64,000 bases of DNA, taken from assembly GCF_037892195.1 (NCBI RefSeq), contig NZ_JATACI010000002.1:310001-374000 (forward strand), written 5' to 3'. Origin of the DNA: Yoonia sp. GPGPB17 (GTDB taxonomy: Bacteria > Pseudomonadota > Alphaproteobacteria > Rhodobacterales > Rhodobacteraceae). The notes beneath the pieces were generated by a model. The model was not told the origin of the DNA, made no database searches, and saw nothing but the letters and a program-made list of their open reading frames with translations. The position numbers were made by a program, and so were the translations under genes. The stretch's first letter is position 1, and the number at the start of each line of letters is the position of its first letter. Of this stretch, positions 1 to 10,231 are shown piece after piece.

Positions 1-170
1 GCTAATGTTTGATAGGCGGTTTACCATGTTTAGATGCCTAATATTCGTGCGAAAATGTTCAAAAAAGTGGCGACTTGTCTCGGCCTGATCGGGCCATTGC
101 CGAAAACGTATCTTCCCCCTTTCAGCGAGTTTGTTTAACCTGCTGGGAGTGATTTAAGAGGTGACTTTCC

Positions 171-987
171 ATGAATATGACTGATGTTGCAGAGCGCGGG
201 CTGGTTTTGCTGGGATGCGGCAAAATGGGGTCTGCCATGCTGGAAGGATGGCTGCGCACGGGGCTGCCGCCTTTGTCAGTATCGGTGATTGATCCGAACC
301 CCTCTGTTTGGCTTAAAGAGCAGGGTGTACAGATCGGGGGTAAGCTGCCCAAGGACCCCGCGGTGGCGATTGTTGCCGTCAAACCGCAGATGATGGACGA
401 CGCCTTGCCAGACCTCAAAGCGCTGGGCAATGGCAAGACGCTGGTGATCTCAATAGCGGCGGGCACACCGATTGCGACATTTGCAGATATACTTGGCCAA
501 GAGACCCCGATCGTGCGGGCCATGCCGAATACGCCAGCCGCGATTGGCCGTGGGATCACGGCAATGGTTGGCAATGGCAAAGTGTCCACCGATCAGATGG
601 ACCTTGCCGAGGCGCTGCTGTTGTCCGTGGGCGATGTTGTGCGTCTTGACGGTGAGGAGCAGATGGATGTGGTTACTGCCGTGTCAGGCTCTGGCCCGGC
701 CTATGTCTTTCACCTGATCGAAACCCTTGCGGCAGCCGGAATGGCCGAAGGTCTGCTTGGCTGACCTTGCCATGCAATTGGCCAAGGCGACCGTGGCCGG
801 TGCCGGAGAGTTGGCCGAGCAAGACGATGTGACCCCCGCGCAATTGCGGGTCAATGTCACCTCGCCCAATGGCACCACCCAAGCCGCACTTGAGGTTTTG
901 ATGGACTTTGAGACCGGGTTCCCACCGCTTTTGCGCCGCGCTGTTGCAGCTGCTGCCAAACGGTCACGCGAGCTGGCAAATGGGTGA
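171..987 (+). pseudogene. proC: Pyrroline-5-carboxylate reductase, reading frame broken
   Basis: Last step of proline synthesis: NAD(P)H-dependent reduction of pyrroline-5-carboxylate, cytoplasmic. The N-terminal part (171-764) has the Rossmann glycine motif LGCGKMGSAM and the conserved AMPNTPAAIGRG and SGSGPAYVF blocks. It then runs into a stop straight after the codons for AGMAEGLL. The expected continuation (ADLAMQLAKATVAGAGELAE through TSPNGTTQAALEVL) is present in the +1 frame and ends at 987. The break lies near 755 and equals one extra base (or two missing). Both halves are well conserved, so a sequencing error is as likely as a real mutation. The start is ATG 171, with GAGG about 9 bases upstream; an in-frame ATG at 177 is possible. 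The restored stop overlaps the next gene by 8 bases, which supports the repaired reading. Confidence 0.9.
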
Positions 988-1318
988 GATCAGTTTCGAT
1001 GATTTTCTGAAGGTTGATGTGCGCGTCGGGACCGTGTTGCGCGCCGAACCCTATCCGGAGGCGCGCAAGCCTGCGATCAAACTATGGATCGATTTTGGCG
1101 ATGAGATTGGCGAGAAGAAAACATCGGCGCAGATCACCGCGCACTATCAGCCAGAGGCACTTGTTGGGCGTCAGGTTATGGCGGTTGTGAATTTTCCACC
1201 GCGTCAAATTGGAAAATTCATGTCCGAGGTGCTGGTCCTTGGCATGCCGGATGAGACTGGCGAGGTCGTTTTAGTTGGCCCTGACCATACCGTGCCGATT
1301 GGGGGGCGTTTGCATTGA
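980..1318 (+). CDS. tRNA-binding domain protein, CsaA-like
   Basis: A 112-residue protein made of a single EMAP/CsaA-type OB-fold tRNA-binding domain. FDDFLKVDVRVGTVLRAEPYPEARKPAIKLWIDFG is the usual start of the fold, and VMAVVNFPPRQIGKFMSEVLVLG the central strands. Length fits the CsaA family (about 110 residues). CsaA proteins bind tRNA or act as chaperones linked to export in Bacillus; the role in alphaproteobacteria is not established. ATG 980 was chosen because it begins directly before the conserved domain and overlaps the restored proC stop, suggesting translational coupling. It also overlaps the start of the next gene by 4 bases. Confidence 0.85.
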   Translation: MGEISFDDFLKVDVRVGTVLRAEPYPEARKPAIKLWIDFGDEIGEKKTSAQITAHYQPEALVGRQVMAVVNFPPRQIGKFMSEVLVLGMPDETGEVVLVGPDHTVPIGGRLH

Positions 1319-2265
1319 AGAAGAAACTGCTGATCACCCGCCGTTTGCCGGATGCCAATCTGGCGGCGGCGCGTGCGCGATACGATGTCACGTTACGTGA
1401 TACGGCTGATGGCCTGACCGTGACCGAGGCTGCGGCAGCTTTGCGTGACTATGATGCGATTTTGCCAACCTTGGGTGATCAGTTCACGGCTGACGCCTTT
1501 GGCGATGACATCCGCTGCGGGGTGCTGGCCAATTTTGGTGTCGGCTACAACCATATTGACGCGGTGGCAGCGGCCAAAGCAGGTGTCGCCGTGTCAAACA
1601 CGCCTGACGTTGTGACAGACGCCACCGCTGATATTGGTCTTACGTTAATCCTGTCAACGTGTCGTCGTGCCGGAGAGGGTGAACGGTTGGTTCGCGCCGA
1701 TCAATGGGATGGCTGGGGGCCCACGCAGATGTTGGGCACCCATGTCACAGGCAAGACTGTCGGCATCGTCGGTATGGGTCGCATTGGGCAGGCCGTCGCG
1801 CGCCGTTGCCATTTCGGATTTGAGATGCCGGTGAAGTACTATAATCGCTCACAAAAGCCCGTTGAATTTCCGGCAGAGCAAGTGGCGACGTTGACTGAAT
1901 TGATGGGTACTTGCGACATCATCGTCGTCACGGTGCCCGGCGGGGGCGGAAACACACATCTGATTGACGCGAATGCACTGGCCGCAATGAGGCCCGAGGG
2001 CATCTTCGTCAATATCGCGCGCGGCGATGTGGTTGATGAGGATGCGTTGATTGCCGCCTTGCAATCGGGGCAGATTGCGGGCGCGGGGCTGGACGTCTTT
2101 GCCAGCGAACCCATCGTGCCCGATGCCTTTCGTGCGATGGAAAACGTTGTGCTGCTCCCACATCTGGGGACAGCCGCGTTGGAGGTGCGCGAGGCGATGG
2201 GCCAGATGGCGCTTGATAACATCATCGCCTGGGATGAAGGCAGGCCTCTGCCGCAAGTCGTCTAG
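1315..2265 (+). CDS. D-2-hydroxyacid dehydrogenase (glyoxylate/hydroxypyruvate reductase type)
   Basis: NAD(P)-dependent oxidoreductase of the D-isomer 2-hydroxyacid dehydrogenase family, 316 residues, the usual length. The nucleotide-binding motif GKTVGIVGMGRIGQAVARR lies around residues 143-161. The catalytic triad is visible as Arg in VNIARGDVVDEDAL, Glu in GAGLDVFASEP and His in LLPHLGTAALE. Substrate is probably glyoxylate, hydroxypyruvate or a related 2-oxoacid; sequence alone does not decide. It starts with TTG at 1315, overlapping the preceding stop in the string ATTGA, behind a purine-rich GGGGGG stretch. It therefore appears translated as part of a proC-csaA-like operon. Confidence 0.88.
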   Translation: MKKKLLITRRLPDANLAAARARYDVTLRDTADGLTVTEAAAALRDYDAILPTLGDQFTADAFGDDIRCGVLANFGVGYNHIDAVAAAKAGVAVSNTPDVVTDATADIGLTLILSTCRRAGEGERLVRADQWDGWGPTQMLGTHVTGKTVGIVGMGRIGQAVARRCHFGFEMPVKYYNRSQKPVEFPAEQVATLTELMGTCDIIVVTVPGGGGNTHLIDANALAAMRPEGIFVNIARGDVVDEDALIAALQSGQIAGAGLDVFASEPIVPDAFRAMENVVLLPHLGTAALEVREAMGQMALDNIIAWDEGRPLPQVV

Positions 2266-2361
2266 CTTTCTGGCGAGAACCTGCCCGCACATTCATGGCG
2301 GCGGTCAGTTTTTGGGCGCAGGTGTCATTAGGGCTAATCTGTGTATCAAAGGAGAATGCGC

Positions 2362-3102
2362 ATGATTACGCTCGACTTTATTGGTGACATGTCCGCCGCG
2401 CGCCGCGCGGTTTTTGAAGCTGCCGCCCGCAGGTGGGACCGTGCCTTGAACACTGGCTTTGATCCTTTGGACGTGGATGGTGATCGGCTGACTGGCCTTG
2501 CAATCGAGGCAAACATTGCGCCGATTGACGGTGCGGCCGGAGTGTTGGGGCAGGCCGGGCCGACGGTCTTGCGCGAAGATACCGGGTTGCCTGTTAAAGG
2601 GGTGATGCAATTTGATGATGCTGATATCACGCGATTAGAGGCCGAGGGTAGTTTTGCTGATGTGATCCTGCATGAGATGGCCCATGTTCTGGGTTTCGGC
2701 ACGTTATGGACGTTTAACGGTTTGATCGCCGCCAGCGGTACGAATGATCCGCGTTTTACCGGGCCTGCTGCAGCACGCGAGTTTGCGGCGCTTCTGCCGG
2801 ATGGCGGCCCTTTTGTGCCCATCGCCAATACCGGCGGGGCGGGGACGCGCGAAGGACATTGGCGCGAGTTGATTTTCGGTGATGAGTTGTTGACAGGATT
2901 CTTGTCAGGTGCGAACCGCCCGCTCAGCCGGATGTCCATCGCGTCGTTCGAAGATCTTGGCTATGAGGTCGACTATAACGCCGCAGACCCATTTACCCTG
3001 CCCAGTTTCCGACAGTTGGCCCTGATGGGCCTGACCGAGGCAGTGCGCATCTGTGATCTGTGTCGTGTTGACAGGCCGGTTCCACGCACCGTGCCTTGCT
3101 AG
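2362..3102 (+). CDS. Leishmanolysin-like zinc metalloprotease
   Basis: About 246 residues with the zincin motif HEMAHVLGFG (HExxHxxGxG) near residue 104. A probable third zinc ligand is His in GHWRELIFGDELLTGF (around residue 166), and the Met-turn-like LSRMSIASFEDLGYEV follows. This arrangement is typical of bacterial leishmanolysin-related (M8-like) peptidases. No signal peptide or membrane segment is seen in the N-terminus, so export would need another route, or the enzyme is cytoplasmic. The start at ATG 2362 is preceded by AAAGGAG at 2349-2355 with good spacing; ATG 2356 and GTG 2341 are less well placed. Substrate unknown. Confidence 0.75.
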   Translation: MITLDFIGDMSAARRAVFEAAARRWDRALNTGFDPLDVDGDRLTGLAIEANIAPIDGAAGVLGQAGPTVLREDTGLPVKGVMQFDDADITRLEAEGSFADVILHEMAHVLGFGTLWTFNGLIAASGTNDPRFTGPAAAREFAALLPDGGPFVPIANTGGAGTREGHWRELIFGDELLTGFLSGANRPLSRMSIASFEDLGYEVDYNAADPFTLPSFRQLALMGLTEAVRICDLCRVDRPVPRTVPC

Positions 3103-3173
3103 ATTGAAATGACGTTGTGCCGCAGATTTCGGGTCTGGTGCGGCGCAATTGCGCGGTCTATATAAGGATCAAT

Positions 3174-3533
3174 ATGCGCCATTTGATGACATCCTTTGCA
3201 CGTCTTCTTGTTGTTCTCGCCGTCGCTGTGGCGATGACAGGGTCAAGCTTTGCGCATCGCGGGGCACCGGCCGATGTTGACGACAGCCTTCTTGCCTATG
3301 TGGCGGCGGGTGGTTCACTCGATGACCTTTGTGGTCAGCCGGGCTTTGGTGGTGGTGGTGAAACCTGCGACGCCTGCCGATTGGTTGATGTGGCTGTTGT
3401 GGCTGCCAATACCACGGTACGGTTGTCTGAAATCGCCGTTACCTTGCATCAACGGATGGGCGCAATTCCTGCCCTGAGGGTGGCACAGACGGCAAATCCC
3501 GCCTGTCCGGTGCGTGCGCCCCCGGTTGCGTGA
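3174..3533 (+). CDS. Small secreted protein, DUF2946-like, before copper chaperone gene
   Basis: A 119-residue protein with a clear signal peptide (hydrophobic segment RLLVVLAVAVAMTGSSFA cut before HRGAP). The mature part has a CDAC motif in GGETCDACRLVDVAVV and a C-terminal Cys-Pro. Similar short proteins of the DUF2946 type often precede PCu(A)C copper chaperones, as here (next gene begins 64 bases on). A role in periplasmic copper handling is therefore inferred from context and the Cys pair only. Start ATG 3174 has AAGGATC upstream and gives a well-formed signal sequence. Confidence 0.6.
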   Translation: MRHLMTSFARLLVVLAVAVAMTGSSFAHRGAPADVDDSLLAYVAAGGSLDDLCGQPGFGGGGETCDACRLVDVAVVAANTTVRLSEIAVTLHQRMGAIPALRVAQTANPACPVRAPPVA

Positions 3534-3597
3534 TCCTTTCTTACCCGAACTGATCAAATCTACGCGGCCTCAAGCTGGCCCACACCGGAGACCTAAT

Positions 3598-4095
3598 ATG
3601 AAACTGATGTCCTATGCAGCTGTTGCTGCTCTTTTTACCTTTGCGACCACGGCAACTGCACATGAATACAAAGTTGGCGATCTTGTCGTTGATCACCCGA
3701 TGGCCTTTGAAACGGCCCAAACCGCGCAGACGGCTGGTGGGTTCATGACCATCACCAATACGGGCAGCGCGGATGACCGCCTCATTGCCGTTGAGGCGGA
3801 TTTCCCGCGCATCGAAATCCACACCACCGAGATGGATGGCGATGTCGCACGGATGATGCATTTGGAAGACGGGATCGTGGTACCTGCTGGTGAGAGCGTT
3901 ACGTTGCAACCTGGCGGGTTGCATGTGATGTTCATGGGCCTCGGGGGTGATCCCTTTGAAGTGGATGAAGAAGTTCCCGCCACGCTGGTCTTTGAAGAGG
4001 CCGGTCGTCTGGATGTGATCTTCCATGTCGAGGAACGCAAGATGGACGGACACGGTGAGATGGACCACGGTGAGATGGACCATAGCGGCCACTGA
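3598..4095 (+). CDS. Periplasmic copper chaperone PCu(A)C
   Basis: A 165-residue PCu(A)C-domain protein that delivers Cu(I) to the cytochrome c oxidase CuA site in the periplasm. It has a signal peptide ending in TATAHEYK. The copper ligands follow the family pattern H...M...HxM: His and Met in IEIHTTEMDGDVARMMHLED, then His-Val-Met in GGLHVMFMGL. The C-terminus adds a His/Met-rich tail (MDGHGEMDHGEMDHSGH), an extra metal-binding segment often found in this family. ATG 3598 follows GGAGACC. A strong hairpin terminator follows immediately. Confidence 0.9.
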   Translation: MKLMSYAAVAALFTFATTATAHEYKVGDLVVDHPMAFETAQTAQTAGGFMTITNTGSADDRLIAVEADFPRIEIHTTEMDGDVARMMHLEDGIVVPAGESVTLQPGGLHVMFMGLGGDPFEVDEEVPATLVFEEAGRLDVIFHVEERKMDGHGEMDHGEMDHSGH

Positions 4096-4100
4096 TCTGC

Positions 4101-4139
4101 AAAACGGGCAGGGCGGCGAAATGCCTGCTTGCCCGTTTT
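4101..4139 (+). terminator. Rho-independent terminator
   Basis: Inverted repeat AAAACGGGCA (4101-4110) and TGCCCGTTTT (4130-4139) enclosing a GC-rich loop. The flanking A and T runs could end transcription from both the copper chaperone gene and the convergent gene on the other strand. Confidence 0.75.
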
Positions 4140-4155
4140 CATCTGCCTGCGGCCC

Positions 4156-5798
<1,643 letters not shown>

Positions 5799-5832
5799 TC
5801 ATGGGTTGAATAGCAAGAGAATGAAGGATGAC

Positions 5833-6221
5833 ATGATGGCGCAAGATCAGGACTGGTATGGCGCCGATACGGCGACCTTCGGTGATCGTTTGGCAGGTGC
5901 ACGTGATGCAGCAGGCCTTGATCAAAAGGGTCTGGCAGACAAGCTGGGTGTCAAACTGGCCGTTATTCAGGCTTGGGAAGATGACCTCAAGGAACCCCGA
6001 GCAAACCGCTTGCAAATGGTTTCCGGGATTGTAGGTGTGTCGATGAGCTGGCTTCTGACTGGCGAAGGTGATGGCCCCGAAGCGCCTGAAGACGATGTCC
6101 CAATGAACGGTGATTTGGTGGATCTACTGGCCGAGATGCGCGCACTGCGGGGGCAAATCGCGCAATCTGGTGAGAAACTGGGTGGCTGGAAAAGCGGTTG
6201 CGCACGGCGCTAAAGGACTAG
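5833..6221 (+). CDS. XRE-family DNA-binding protein, C-terminal frame disrupted
   Basis: Helix-turn-helix regulator with an XRE domain (FGDRLAGARDAAGLDQKGLADKLGVKLAVIQAWEDD) followed by RANRLQMVSGIVGVSMSWLLTGEG. The unshifted frame ends at 6213 with GWKSGCARR. Adding one base in the G run near 6178 (CTGGGTGGCTGG) gives GWLEKRLRTALKD with a stop at 6219-6221, two bases before the next ATG. That coiled-coil-like ending fits much better, so a missing G is likely. Start ATG 5833 or 5836 follows AAGGA; the TTG at 5806 is less likely. It is the first gene of a probable two-gene unit with sdhE. Confidence 0.75.
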
Positions 6222-6222
6222 C

Positions 6223-6495
6223 ATGACCGAGCCTCATGACACCAAGATCAAACGCCTGCGTATGCGGTCGATGCGGCGTGGCATCAAGGAAATGGATTTG
6301 ATCCTGCAAGCCTTTGCAGAGGCGCATCTGCATGGGTTTTCGGATGAGGCGCTGGCGCTTTACGATCAGCTTTTGTCAGAGAATGATCACGACATCTATG
6401 GCTGGATCGGTGGGCAGTTTCCCACACCTGCGCAGTATCTTGATCTTGTAACACAGATTGCCAGTAAGGCCGAAGGTGTCACGCGTCCTGACTGA
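6223..6495 (+). CDS. sdhE: Succinate dehydrogenase assembly factor SdhE
   Basis: A 90-residue protein of the SdhE/YgfY family that helps attach FAD covalently to the succinate dehydrogenase flavoprotein. The family signature RGxxE appears in RSMRRGIKEMDLILQAF, followed by the expected helical block (ALALYDQLLSENDHDIYGWI). It starts one or two bases after the restored stop of the XRE gene, indicating coupling. Other sdh genes are not in the window. Confidence 0.88.
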   Translation: MTEPHDTKIKRLRMRSMRRGIKEMDLILQAFAEAHLHGFSDEALALYDQLLSENDHDIYGWIGGQFPTPAQYLDLVTQIASKAEGVTRPD

Positions 6496-6579
6496 TTAGG
6501 CCCAAAATTGTGGCTTAACTGATTATTTTTTGTTTCATTTTATCGTCTGGTCGCGGACGGATAATGGAGCAATGAAATA

Positions 6580-7101
6580 ATGAGCATTCACCCTGACCTG
6601 GATCAACCAGAAACGCCCGACGTGCTGCCTGCGCGCAGTGCGGCTTTTATGAGCAGTTATCTTGATGCGCTCAATCTGGTGGAACGTCTTCACCGACTTT
6701 TACTTGATGTCATCAAAGATGAATTTGAACGGGTCGGGTTGCTTGAGATCAATGCGGTACAGGCTCTCTTGCTTTTCAACGTCGGTGACAACGAAGTCAC
6801 AGCAGGCGAGTTGAAATCGCGTGGCTATTATCAAGGCTCGAATGTGTCTTACAACCTGAAGAAATTGGTTGAATCGGGATATATGCACCATGAACGCAGC
6901 GAGATTGACCGCCGGTCTGTGCGGGTGCGCCTGACTGAAAAAGGACGCGGCGTGCATATTTTGGTCACGCGGCTGTTTCGCACCCACTCTGAAGGGCTGA
7001 TGGACCGGGGGGTGCTGGATCAGCAAGGTGTTGAAGACATCACCGTCGCCCTGCGCCGGGTTGAGCGGTATTGGACCGAACAAATCCGCTATATTTACTG
7101 A
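6580..7101 (+). CDS. MarR-type winged-helix regulator, LdtR-like
   Basis: A 173-residue winged-helix regulator. Helix-turn-helix and wing are in VTAGELKSRGYYQGSNVSYNLKKLVESGYMHHERSEIDRRSVRVRLTEKG. The long N-terminal helix (SSYLDALNLVERLHRLLLDVIKDEFERV) and C-terminal helix form the dimer interface. The arrangement matches LdtR-type regulators of Rhizobiales and Rhodobacterales, which control an L,D-transpeptidase gene in Liberibacter; here no such gene is adjacent. ATG 6580 lies after GGAGCAATGAAATA. Confidence 0.75.
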   Translation: MSIHPDLDQPETPDVLPARSAAFMSSYLDALNLVERLHRLLLDVIKDEFERVGLLEINAVQALLLFNVGDNEVTAGELKSRGYYQGSNVSYNLKKLVESGYMHHERSEIDRRSVRVRLTEKGRGVHILVTRLFRTHSEGLMDRGVLDQQGVEDITVALRRVERYWTEQIRYIY

Positions 7102-7102
7102 T

Positions 7103-7116
7103 TTACTTTAAAGTAA
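7103..7116. promoter_or_regulatory. 14-bp perfect palindrome after the MarR gene
   Basis: TTACTTTAAAGTAA is a perfect palindrome two bases after the MarR-type gene. It resembles the operator size of MarR-family regulators, but it lies behind the gene, so any binding role is a guess. Confidence 0.35.
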
Positions 7117-7152
7117 GAAAAATTGTTTTTACTTGGGTTGCGCAGGAGGAAA

Positions 7153-7245
7153 ATGCGCAAAAGTTTGTTAGAAACAAAGAAGTTAGTAACGAGGATAACG
7201 GTTAAGATGGGCTGGTGCGCTGGAGTACCGGCCCATTTCTTGTGA
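7153..7245 (+). CDS. Possible 30-residue small protein
   Basis: A short frame MRKSLLETKK...AGVPAHFL opens three bases after a perfect AGGAGG (7144-7149). It is basic in its first half and contains no known motif. The spacing to the ribosome-binding site is short. Its 3' end overlaps an imperfect hairpin (GATGGGC...GCCCATT) that may be a terminator, which lowers the chance that it is a real gene. Confidence 0.2.
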   Translation: MRKSLLETKKLVTRITVKMGWCAGVPAHFL

Positions 7246-7256
7246 AGATGGTATCA

Positions 7257-7982
7257 TCAGCGGCTTTGCCCAAGCGGCAGGTCCGCTTGCCCGACGACCA
7301 AACTTGCGAGTTCGCGCATCAGTTTGCGTTCCATCGCAGCGGCATAATCTTCAAAACCCAAGGCGACCTCGACAAAGGATCCTGATCCGCGAATAACGTT
7401 GGATCTGAAGTAAGACGAAAGCTCTTTGATGTCGGCGAAGTGTTCATCGTCGCCGCGTAAGTTCCCTGAGCCAATCACCAATCCATTCACGACCACGCCG
7501 GTGGGGGTGTGATTTTCGCTGATATCTTGCGGGCGTGGTCCAGTGTTTGATTGCCCGTCACCGGAAAGATCAAGCGTGCGCTTCCAGCAGTCGGGTCGTT
7601 GGCGCAGAAAGGTAAAACCAGCCAAAAGCGCGGAGCCGATTGCAGTGGTAGGCGCTGCCGGGCGGCGCTGATGGTTGCGCAACGCCGTTGTGACCGCAGA
7701 GAGATCTGCGGGGCTGGTGATTGAGGTCCAGGGGATGATGACGGTTTGGCTTTGCGGCCCGCTCCATTCGTAGACCAACAGGTGCACGGGCGCTTGGGTC
7801 TGCGCGATAAGCATCTGCCGCACACGCGTGCTGCTCAGCGCGGTCGCCAGCCCGTCCAGCTGCAAGCGGTATTCGACGCTATCGACGGATTCCGACACAT
7901 CCAGACCTAAGGCAAGGGCCTGTCGGCAGGCGGCCTCGGCAAGTGCTGGCAGTAACAGCATGAGTAAGGCTATGCGTATCAC
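7257..7982 (-). CDS. Secreted DUF1194 von Willebrand-like protein (copy 1)
   Basis: A 241-residue protein with a signal peptide (MIRIALLMLLLPALAEAA) and a von Willebrand A-like fold: MIDAS motif DVSES in LGLDVSESVD, then LVYEWSG, LDLSGDGQSNTGP and VVNGLVIGS. DUF1194 proteins are of unknown function, probably periplasmic ligand or metal binders. It is the last of three tandem paralogues transcribed leftward and overlaps the preceding copy by 4 bases (ATGA), so the trio is one operon. Confidence 0.85.
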   Translation of the reverse strand: MIRIALLMLLLPALAEAACRQALALGLDVSESVDSVEYRLQLDGLATALSSTRVRQMLIAQTQAPVHLLVYEWSGPQSQTVIIPWTSITSPADLSAVTTALRNHQRRPAAPTTAIGSALLAGFTFLRQRPDCWKRTLDLSGDGQSNTGPRPQDISENHTPTGVVVNGLVIGSGNLRGDDEHFADIKELSSYFRSNVIRGSGSFVEVALGFEDYAAAMERKLMRELASLVVGQADLPLGQSR

Positions 7983-8704
7983 CCGCCGGAACCGCGGCCG
8001 GTCTCAACCCGTCCAACAGCCAAAGCCGTCAGTTCACGCAATAGTTTGCGTTCCATGGTCGCGGCATAGTCATCATAGTTTTCCGCGACTTCGACAAAGG
8101 CTACAGGCCCCCGGATGACGTTTTCACGGTAGTAGACTTCGAGATCAGCAAGGGCATTCCGGCTGACCTGATCGCCAAAAAAGTTGCCGGATCCCACCAC
8201 CAGCCCATTCACGGTGACGCCAGAGGGCGTTTGTGTATCGGGGATGGTTTCAGGCAAAGGACCGGTATTGGTTTCCCCATCACCAGAGAGATCAAGTGTG
8301 CGGATCCAGCAATCGGGATGCTGCTCAAGATAAGAAAACCCGGCCAATAGCGCTGACCCGACCGCGGTAGTGGGCGCGGGGACGCCGCGCCTATGCGCAC
8401 GCAGGCGTGCCGTCACAGTCGCCAGGTCAGTTGGCGTATTTAACGTGGTCCATGGCACGATGACGGTTTGGTTGATCGGCCCGCTCCATTCGAAGACATG
8501 AATGCGTACCGGTGCATCCGGCTGCAAGAACAGGATATCCATGATGACGGGCGCGTTCAGGGCCGTGATGACCCCTTCCAGTTGCAGGGTGTATTCGGAT
8601 TGATCGACGGAACTGGACACATCCAAACCCAACGATATTGCCTGCCTGCAAGCGGCCTGCGCCATGACCGGCAAAAGCAGGAAAAGCAGGCAAAACCGGA
8701 TCAC
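7979..8704 (-). CDS. Secreted DUF1194 von Willebrand-like protein (copy 2)
   Basis: A 241-residue paralogue of the downstream copy with the same layout: signal peptide (MIRFCLLFLLLPVMAQAA), MIDAS DVSSS in LGLDVSSSVDQSEY, VFEWSG, LDLSGDGETNTGP and VNGLVVGSGNF, ending in the shared motif MERKLLRELTALAVG. Identical length and 4-base overlaps on both sides show recent tandem duplication kept in translational coupling. Function unknown. Confidence 0.85.
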   Translation of the reverse strand: MIRFCLLFLLLPVMAQAACRQAISLGLDVSSSVDQSEYTLQLEGVITALNAPVIMDILFLQPDAPVRIHVFEWSGPINQTVIVPWTTLNTPTDLATVTARLRAHRRGVPAPTTAVGSALLAGFSYLEQHPDCWIRTLDLSGDGETNTGPLPETIPDTQTPSGVTVNGLVVGSGNFFGDQVSRNALADLEVYYRENVIRGPVAFVEVAENYDDYAATMERKLLRELTALAVGRVETGRGSGG

Positions 8705-9422
8705 CCCCGCACCTCCTGTCCGGTTGCGATACGCCCGATCATTTGCGTTGACAGCTCTCGCACCAGTTTGCGCCGCATCGCATTCTCAAAGTCTCGGAAT
8801 CCGTGTGCCACTTCGACAAAGGCGGTGGGTCCCCGGATCACCTGCGTCTCATAGTAGGGCTGCACCGCAGCATCTGCGCCCGCGATCACCAAGCCGTTGA
8901 CGATCACCCCATCGAAAGGAAAGGCAGCATAGGTAGCCGCTGCGGCGCGAAGCCGTCGTTGTTGATGCCATCTCCGGCGACGTCGATCGTTTGAAACAAG
9001 CACGCCGGTGCTTCTTTCAGTTTGATGGAGGCATAGCCCAATGCGTAACCTATGGCCGTGGGCATGTCGTTGATACTGCGTTTGCTTTGGGTCAAAGTAT
9101 TGGCAGCCAGAAAGAGGTCGGCGGGCGTTCTGATCAGCGTCCAATCCAGCAAGTCAGTTTGATTGCGCTGCCCGCTCCATTCAAAAATCTGAATGGCAAC
9201 GGGTTCAGGTGCAGAAAAGAACGCTGCTTCGACTTCGGGCGCGCGCAGGGCAGCAGCCAAGCCATAGCGTTGCAGTTGGTCTTCCTCAGCGTCGACCGAG
9301 GATGACACGTCAAGTGCCAAGACCAAAGCAAGGCGGCAAGCCTCAACCGGAGCCGCCGCCAAGCAAAGACTGCAGAGAAGCCAAGCTCTTACCAATGCCC
9401 GGTATTTTCCATGCTTGCCCAA
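8701..9422 (-). pseudogene. Secreted DUF1194 protein (copy 3), reading frame broken
   Basis: First gene of the trio, more diverged. MIDAS DVSSS in LALDVSSSVDAEED, then IFEWSGQRNQTDLLDW and TIDVAGDGINNDGFAP. Near 8938 the frame shifts: the other frame supplies AAAATYAAFPFDGVIVNGLVIAG and the common ending MRRKLVRELSTQMIG down to 8701. One missing base in GCGCCGCAGC explains it. The start is uncertain: a TTG at 9422 overlaps the glyoxalase gene by 34 bases, while TTG 9395 gives a cleaner signal peptide (VRAWLLCSLCLAAAPVEA) and a 7-base overlap. Confidence 0.8.
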
Positions 9423-9817
9423 GGCTCAGCCGAGGGTAGATCATCGCCTTCCTGCAGCAGCTCGATCGAGATGTTATCGGGAGAACGCACAAATGCCATA
9501 TGTCCGTCGCGCGGTGGGCGGTTGATGGTCACGCCGTTGTCCATCAGGTGCTGACAGGTCTCATAGATATTCGACACACGGTAGGCGAGGTGGCCGAAAT
9601 GACGGCTATCATCTGGCAGGGCATCATCGCCATCCCAGTTATAAGTCAGCTCGACCGGGCAGTCTTCTTGCCCCGGAGGTGCCATGAAAACAAGCGTGAA
9701 CCGTCCGCCTTCATGATCAAATCGTCGGGTTTCTTTCAGGCCCAGCAAAGCATAAAAGGCCATGGATTTTTCTAGGTCTTTTACGCGGACCATCGTGTGC
9801 AGGTATTTGAGGGACAT
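9389..9817 (-). CDS. gloA: Glyoxalase I-like VOC protein (lactoylglutathione lyase)
   Basis: A 142-residue vicinal-oxygen-chelate protein resembling glyoxalase I, which converts the methylglyoxal-glutathione hemithioacetal to lactoylglutathione. The paired beta-alpha-beta modules carry the expected metal ligands: His in YLHTMVRVKDLEKSMAFY, Glu in CPVELTYNWD, His in FGHLAYRVSNIY and Glu in SIELLQEGDD. Start MSLKYLHT at 9817 was preferred over the in-frame codon 9844 because it begins at the domain. The three DUF1194 genes follow directly. Confidence 0.85.
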   Translation of the reverse strand: MSLKYLHTMVRVKDLEKSMAFYALLGLKETRRFDHEGGRFTLVFMAPPGQEDCPVELTYNWDGDDALPDDSRHFGHLAYRVSNIYETCQHLMDNGVTINRPPRDGHMAFVRSPDNISIELLQEGDDLPSAEPWASMENTGHW

Positions 9818-9997
9818 CAGGCTCTCCAGTCGGTTGGCATTCACTATAGCCTAGCCGTTCGAGCGTGACAGTAAATGCCCGATTGGGCATTGTCGTGATC
9901 TCAACGCTGACACGGGTTAACGCGTTTTTGAGTGTTTTCGTTCAGATATGGCTTGCCACGGCGGGCCCGTTTCCGATACGAAACAAATACATCTTGA

Positions 9998-10150
9998 TGT
10001 TGGGAGAACCAGACAACTGGTGCCGAAGGAGCAACTGCCTCGGAAACTCTCAGGCCGCAGGACCAGCGTCAGGATACAAACACTCTGGAGAGTGGTGCTT
10101 TGCGCACCCGCCGAAGGGATAGCGATCTCAGGCAAGTGGACAGAGGAGGC
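9998..10150 (+). promoter_or_regulatory. Tandem glycine riboswitch
   Basis: Two glycine aptamers precede gcvT. The first has GGGAGA, GCCGAAGGAGCAA and CTCTCAGGC (10002-10055). The second has CTGGAGAG, GCCGAAGGG, ATCTCAGGC and the closing GGACAGAGG (10084-10147). The tandem layout directly before a glycine cleavage operon is the classic arrangement, in which glycine binding switches expression on. No obvious terminator hairpin follows, so control may act on translation. Confidence 0.92.
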
Positions 10151-10231
10151 ACCGAAGCGCAGGTTTAGCTTGGCGCAAAGAAGGTGCCGCTTGATTTGAT
10201 GCAAGTCTTGTCGGCTGAAGAAAGGCAAGAC

